The position numbers were made by a program, and so were the translations under genes. A stretch of DNA of 64,000 nucleotides from Hyphomicrobiales bacterium (GTDB lineage: Bacteria > Pseudomonadota > Alphaproteobacteria > Rhizobiales > Rhizobiaceae): contig UCJD01000032.1 of the NCBI GenBank assembly GCA_900472605.1, forward strand, positions 62,001-126,000, written 5' to 3'. A model generated the notes under the pieces. It made no database searches, had not been told where the DNA came from, and was given only the letters and a program-made list of their open reading frames with translations. Shown piece by piece: positions 62,458 through 64,000 of the stretch. How positions within the stretch are numbered: the first letter of the stretch is position 1; each line of letters begins with the position of its first letter.

Positions 62458-63462
62458 ATGACACAGAAATTGCGGCTGGGCGTGATCGGCGCCGGCCTGA
62501 AGGCTGCCGAGTATGCGGCGAGCTGGGCGGCAATGCCGGAGATCGAGTTCGTAGCACTTGCCGATACGACCGCTTCGTCACGCCAGCGCCTGATCGACGT
62601 GTGCACCGCAGCTGGTGCGCCGGTGCCGAAGAGCTTCGAGGATTACCGCGAGATGCTCGCGAAGTGCCGGGATGAGCTCGACATCGTCTATATCTCCACT
62701 CCGCACGCCTTTCATGGCGAGCAGGCGGCAGCCGTCGTCGAGGCCGGCATCGATCTCTTTCTGGAAAAGCCAATGGTCACGACCGTTGCCGAGGCCGAGA
62801 CGCTGATTGCGGCGCAGAAGAAAAGCGGCGTCACCGTCGTCACCGCGTTCCAGGGCGGCCTTTCGCCTTTGGTAATCGATACCCGCAGGCGCGCACTGAC
62901 TGGAGAGTTCGGCGAGCTTATCGCGATATCAGGCATGATTTGGGAAAGCTGGGCCGACAACTATGCCGGTCACTGGAAGCAGGAGCCGGAGATCTCGGGC
63001 GGGGGGTTCATGTTCGACACCGGCGCGCACATGATGAACACCGTCTGCCTGTTGGCCAATTCCGATTTCGCCAGCGTATCGGCCTACATGAACAGGCATG
63101 GCCGCAAGGTCGATATCGCCACCGCCGTTTCCGCCCGCCTGAAGAACGGCGCCCTGGCGACGTTGACGGCGGCAGGCGAGGGGCCTCCCGGCTGCGCCTC
63201 CTACATCACCTTCTTCTATTCGAAGGCGATCGTGCGGATCGACGCGTGGGGCGGCTGGCGCGAGATCAGCGTCGGCCGGGTCAATGAGCCGCGAGAGGAA
63301 GCCGAGATCCTCGACAATCCGATGAAGAATTTCCTCGCCATTCGCGCCGGTGAAATGGAAAACACCGGCTCCGTTGAAATGGGTCTGCGTTTCGCTAGGC
63401 TATGGGACGCAATCAAAGAATCGGCGGCAGCCGACGGCATGCCCGTCCGGCCCGCGGAATAG
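62458..63462 (+). CDS. Gfo/Idh/MocA family oxidoreductase
   Basis: This 334-aa NAD(P)-dependent oxidoreductase has the Rossmann motif LGVIGAGLKAAEYA at the start, STPHAFHGEQA, and the catalytic-type segment LEKPMVTTVAEAE with the EKP motif. A second half contains GGGFMFDTGAHMMN with the likely catalytic Asp/His. GGGAGGAG precedes the ATG at 62458. It probably oxidises the imported sugar, as ThuB is thought to do with ThuA, and is divergent from the importer operon. Confidence 0.9.
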   Translation: MTQKLRLGVIGAGLKAAEYAASWAAMPEIEFVALADTTASSRQRLIDVCTAAGAPVPKSFEDYREMLAKCRDELDIVYISTPHAFHGEQAAAVVEAGIDLFLEKPMVTTVAEAETLIAAQKKSGVTVVTAFQGGLSPLVIDTRRRALTGEFGELIAISGMIWESWADNYAGHWKQEPEISGGGFMFDTGAHMMNTVCLLANSDFASVSAYMNRHGRKVDIATAVSARLKNGALATLTAAGEGPPGCASYITFFYSKAIVRIDAWGGWREISVGRVNEPREEAEILDNPMKNFLAIRAGEMENTGSVEMGLRFARLWDAIKESAAADGMPVRPAE

Positions 63463-63480
63463 ACGTATCGGACACCAGAC

Positions 63481-64000
63481 ATGAACAAGCGGCGGATCAC
63501 CTCCAAGGAACTGGCAAAGCTCGCCGGGGTATCCTCCGCCACCATTTCACGCGCCTTTTCGCCCGATTCCAGGATCGGCAGCGCCACGCGCGATCGAATT
63601 CTCTCGGTCGCGCGCGAACACGGCTATCAGCCGAATGCGATTGCGCGCTCATTGAACAATCAACGTTCCAGACTGGTTGCCCTCGTCGTCAACGCGATTG
63701 GAAACCCTTGCGAGGCCGAAGAACAGCAATTGCTGGTCCACAGATTGCAGGCGCGCCAGCTGCTGCCGATCATCCTGTGCTGTGCCGATCACGACGATCG
63801 GCTGCAGCTGATGCGGCTTGCCTCGACGTATCAGGTGGATCATGTCGTGGTCTTCTCGGATATGGTTTCGATGCAGGACGCGGTCGATATCTTCCATACT
63901 ACCAAGCCGATCATCGTCTCGTTCGAACCGCTCGAGAATGAAAACGTCTCCAATATCCGCATCGACGGCTCGGCCGCAGCCGACGAGATCATCGAGAAGA
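63481..64000 (+). CDS. LacI-family transcriptional regulator, N-terminal part (cut by window end)
   Basis: The first 173 residues are visible and open to the window end. The N-terminal helix-turn-helix reads RITSKELAKLAGVSSATISRAF (about 5-26), followed by the hinge-type GYQPNAIARSL and the start of the sugar-binding core NQRSRLVALVVNAIGNP. The start is the ATG at 63481, 18 bases after the oxidoreductase stop, so it is probably cotranscribed. It is the likely local regulator of the importer and oxidoreductase genes through the TGTACAC elements. Confidence 0.9.
   Translation, partial: MNKRRITSKELAKLAGVSSATISRAFSPDSRIGSATRDRILSVAREHGYQPNAIARSLNNQRSRLVALVVNAIGNPCEAEEQQLLVHRLQARQLLPIILCCADHDDRLQLMRLASTYQVDHVVVFSDMVSMQDAVDIFHTTKPIIVSFEPLENENVSNIRIDGSAAADEIIEK

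Noticed and set aside
1..64000. Prophage, insertion sequence, CRISPR or tRNA-linked island
   Set aside because: I saw no transposase, integrase, capsid gene, direct-repeat array or tRNA-like cloverleaf; composition looks even along the window.

Overview
The window is about 61% GC chromosomal sequence with the gene content of a Rhizobiaceae-type alphaproteobacterium (Rhizobium, Agrobacterium or Sinorhizobium relatives). The signs are a cyo quinol oxidase operon with a divergent MHS-type transporter, rhizobial-style ABC import operons, a diheme-anchor adenylate cyclase of the CyaC type, GGAAC-N17/18-GTT promoters of the EcfG/RpoE2 general stress sigma factor, and an RNA with repeated CCUCCUCCC loops as in alphaproteobacterial anti-SD small RNAs. 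I found no tRNA, rRNA, insertion sequence, prophage or CRISPR array. The species call is inference.

Layout. 0-3.4 kb: the start of cyoB, cyoA and a divergent MFS permease. 3.4-27.3 kb: a large accessory-looking block. A compact minus-strand series runs from a class III nucleotide cyclase (18068) through a fused two-domain peptide/oligosaccharide ABC ATPase, a Tat-exported binding protein, two permeases, three glycosyltransferases and a very unusual ABC exporter with a degenerate ATPase domain, and ends in a small cyclic-nucleotide-binding protein (3449). Beyond it lie a nucleotide-sugar dehydrogenase, a DUF3095-like protein with cyclase-like metal motifs, a small methyltransferase, an FkbM methyltransferase, a membrane heme/2Fe-2S cyclase, a further glycosyltransferase, a polysaccharide deacetylase and an MBL-fold hydrolase. 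Together these suggest synthesis, modification or uptake of a surface glycan under cyclic-nucleotide control. This is the best candidate in the window for an undescribed system.

27.7-36.2 kb: stress and envelope functions. These are glgX, an SDR, a GST-like protein, two tiny membrane proteins (25 and 57 aa), a DUF2934 protein, cardiolipin synthase, an endonuclease/phosphatase-fold protein and an exported HSL-type esterase. Three transcription units here carry good EcfG-type promoters. 36.2-50.4 kb: a PAS-PAS-GGDEF protein, a complete sulfate ABC importer (Sbp-CysT-CysW-CysA), a xylitol/sorbitol-type dehydrogenase, a DedA protein, a flavin disulfide reductase with a DUF4126-like membrane protein, glutaryl-CoA dehydrogenase, a 3-hydroxyisobutyrate dehydrogenase-like enzyme, guanine deaminase and a LysR regulator.

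50.5-57 kb: an SDR with a changed active site, then ahpC-ahpF-oxyR. A near-perfect OxyR operator lies upstream of ahpC, so this is a self-contained peroxide response unit. Next come a hypothetical gene, a four-hairpin anti-Shine-Dalgarno RNA and gabD. 57.2-64 kb: a carbohydrate locus with a binding protein, two permeases, an ATPase and a ThuA-domain protein on one strand. A Gfo/Idh/MocA oxidoreductase and a LacI-family regulator (cut by the window end) lie on the other strand, with two TGTACAC elements in the shared promoter region.
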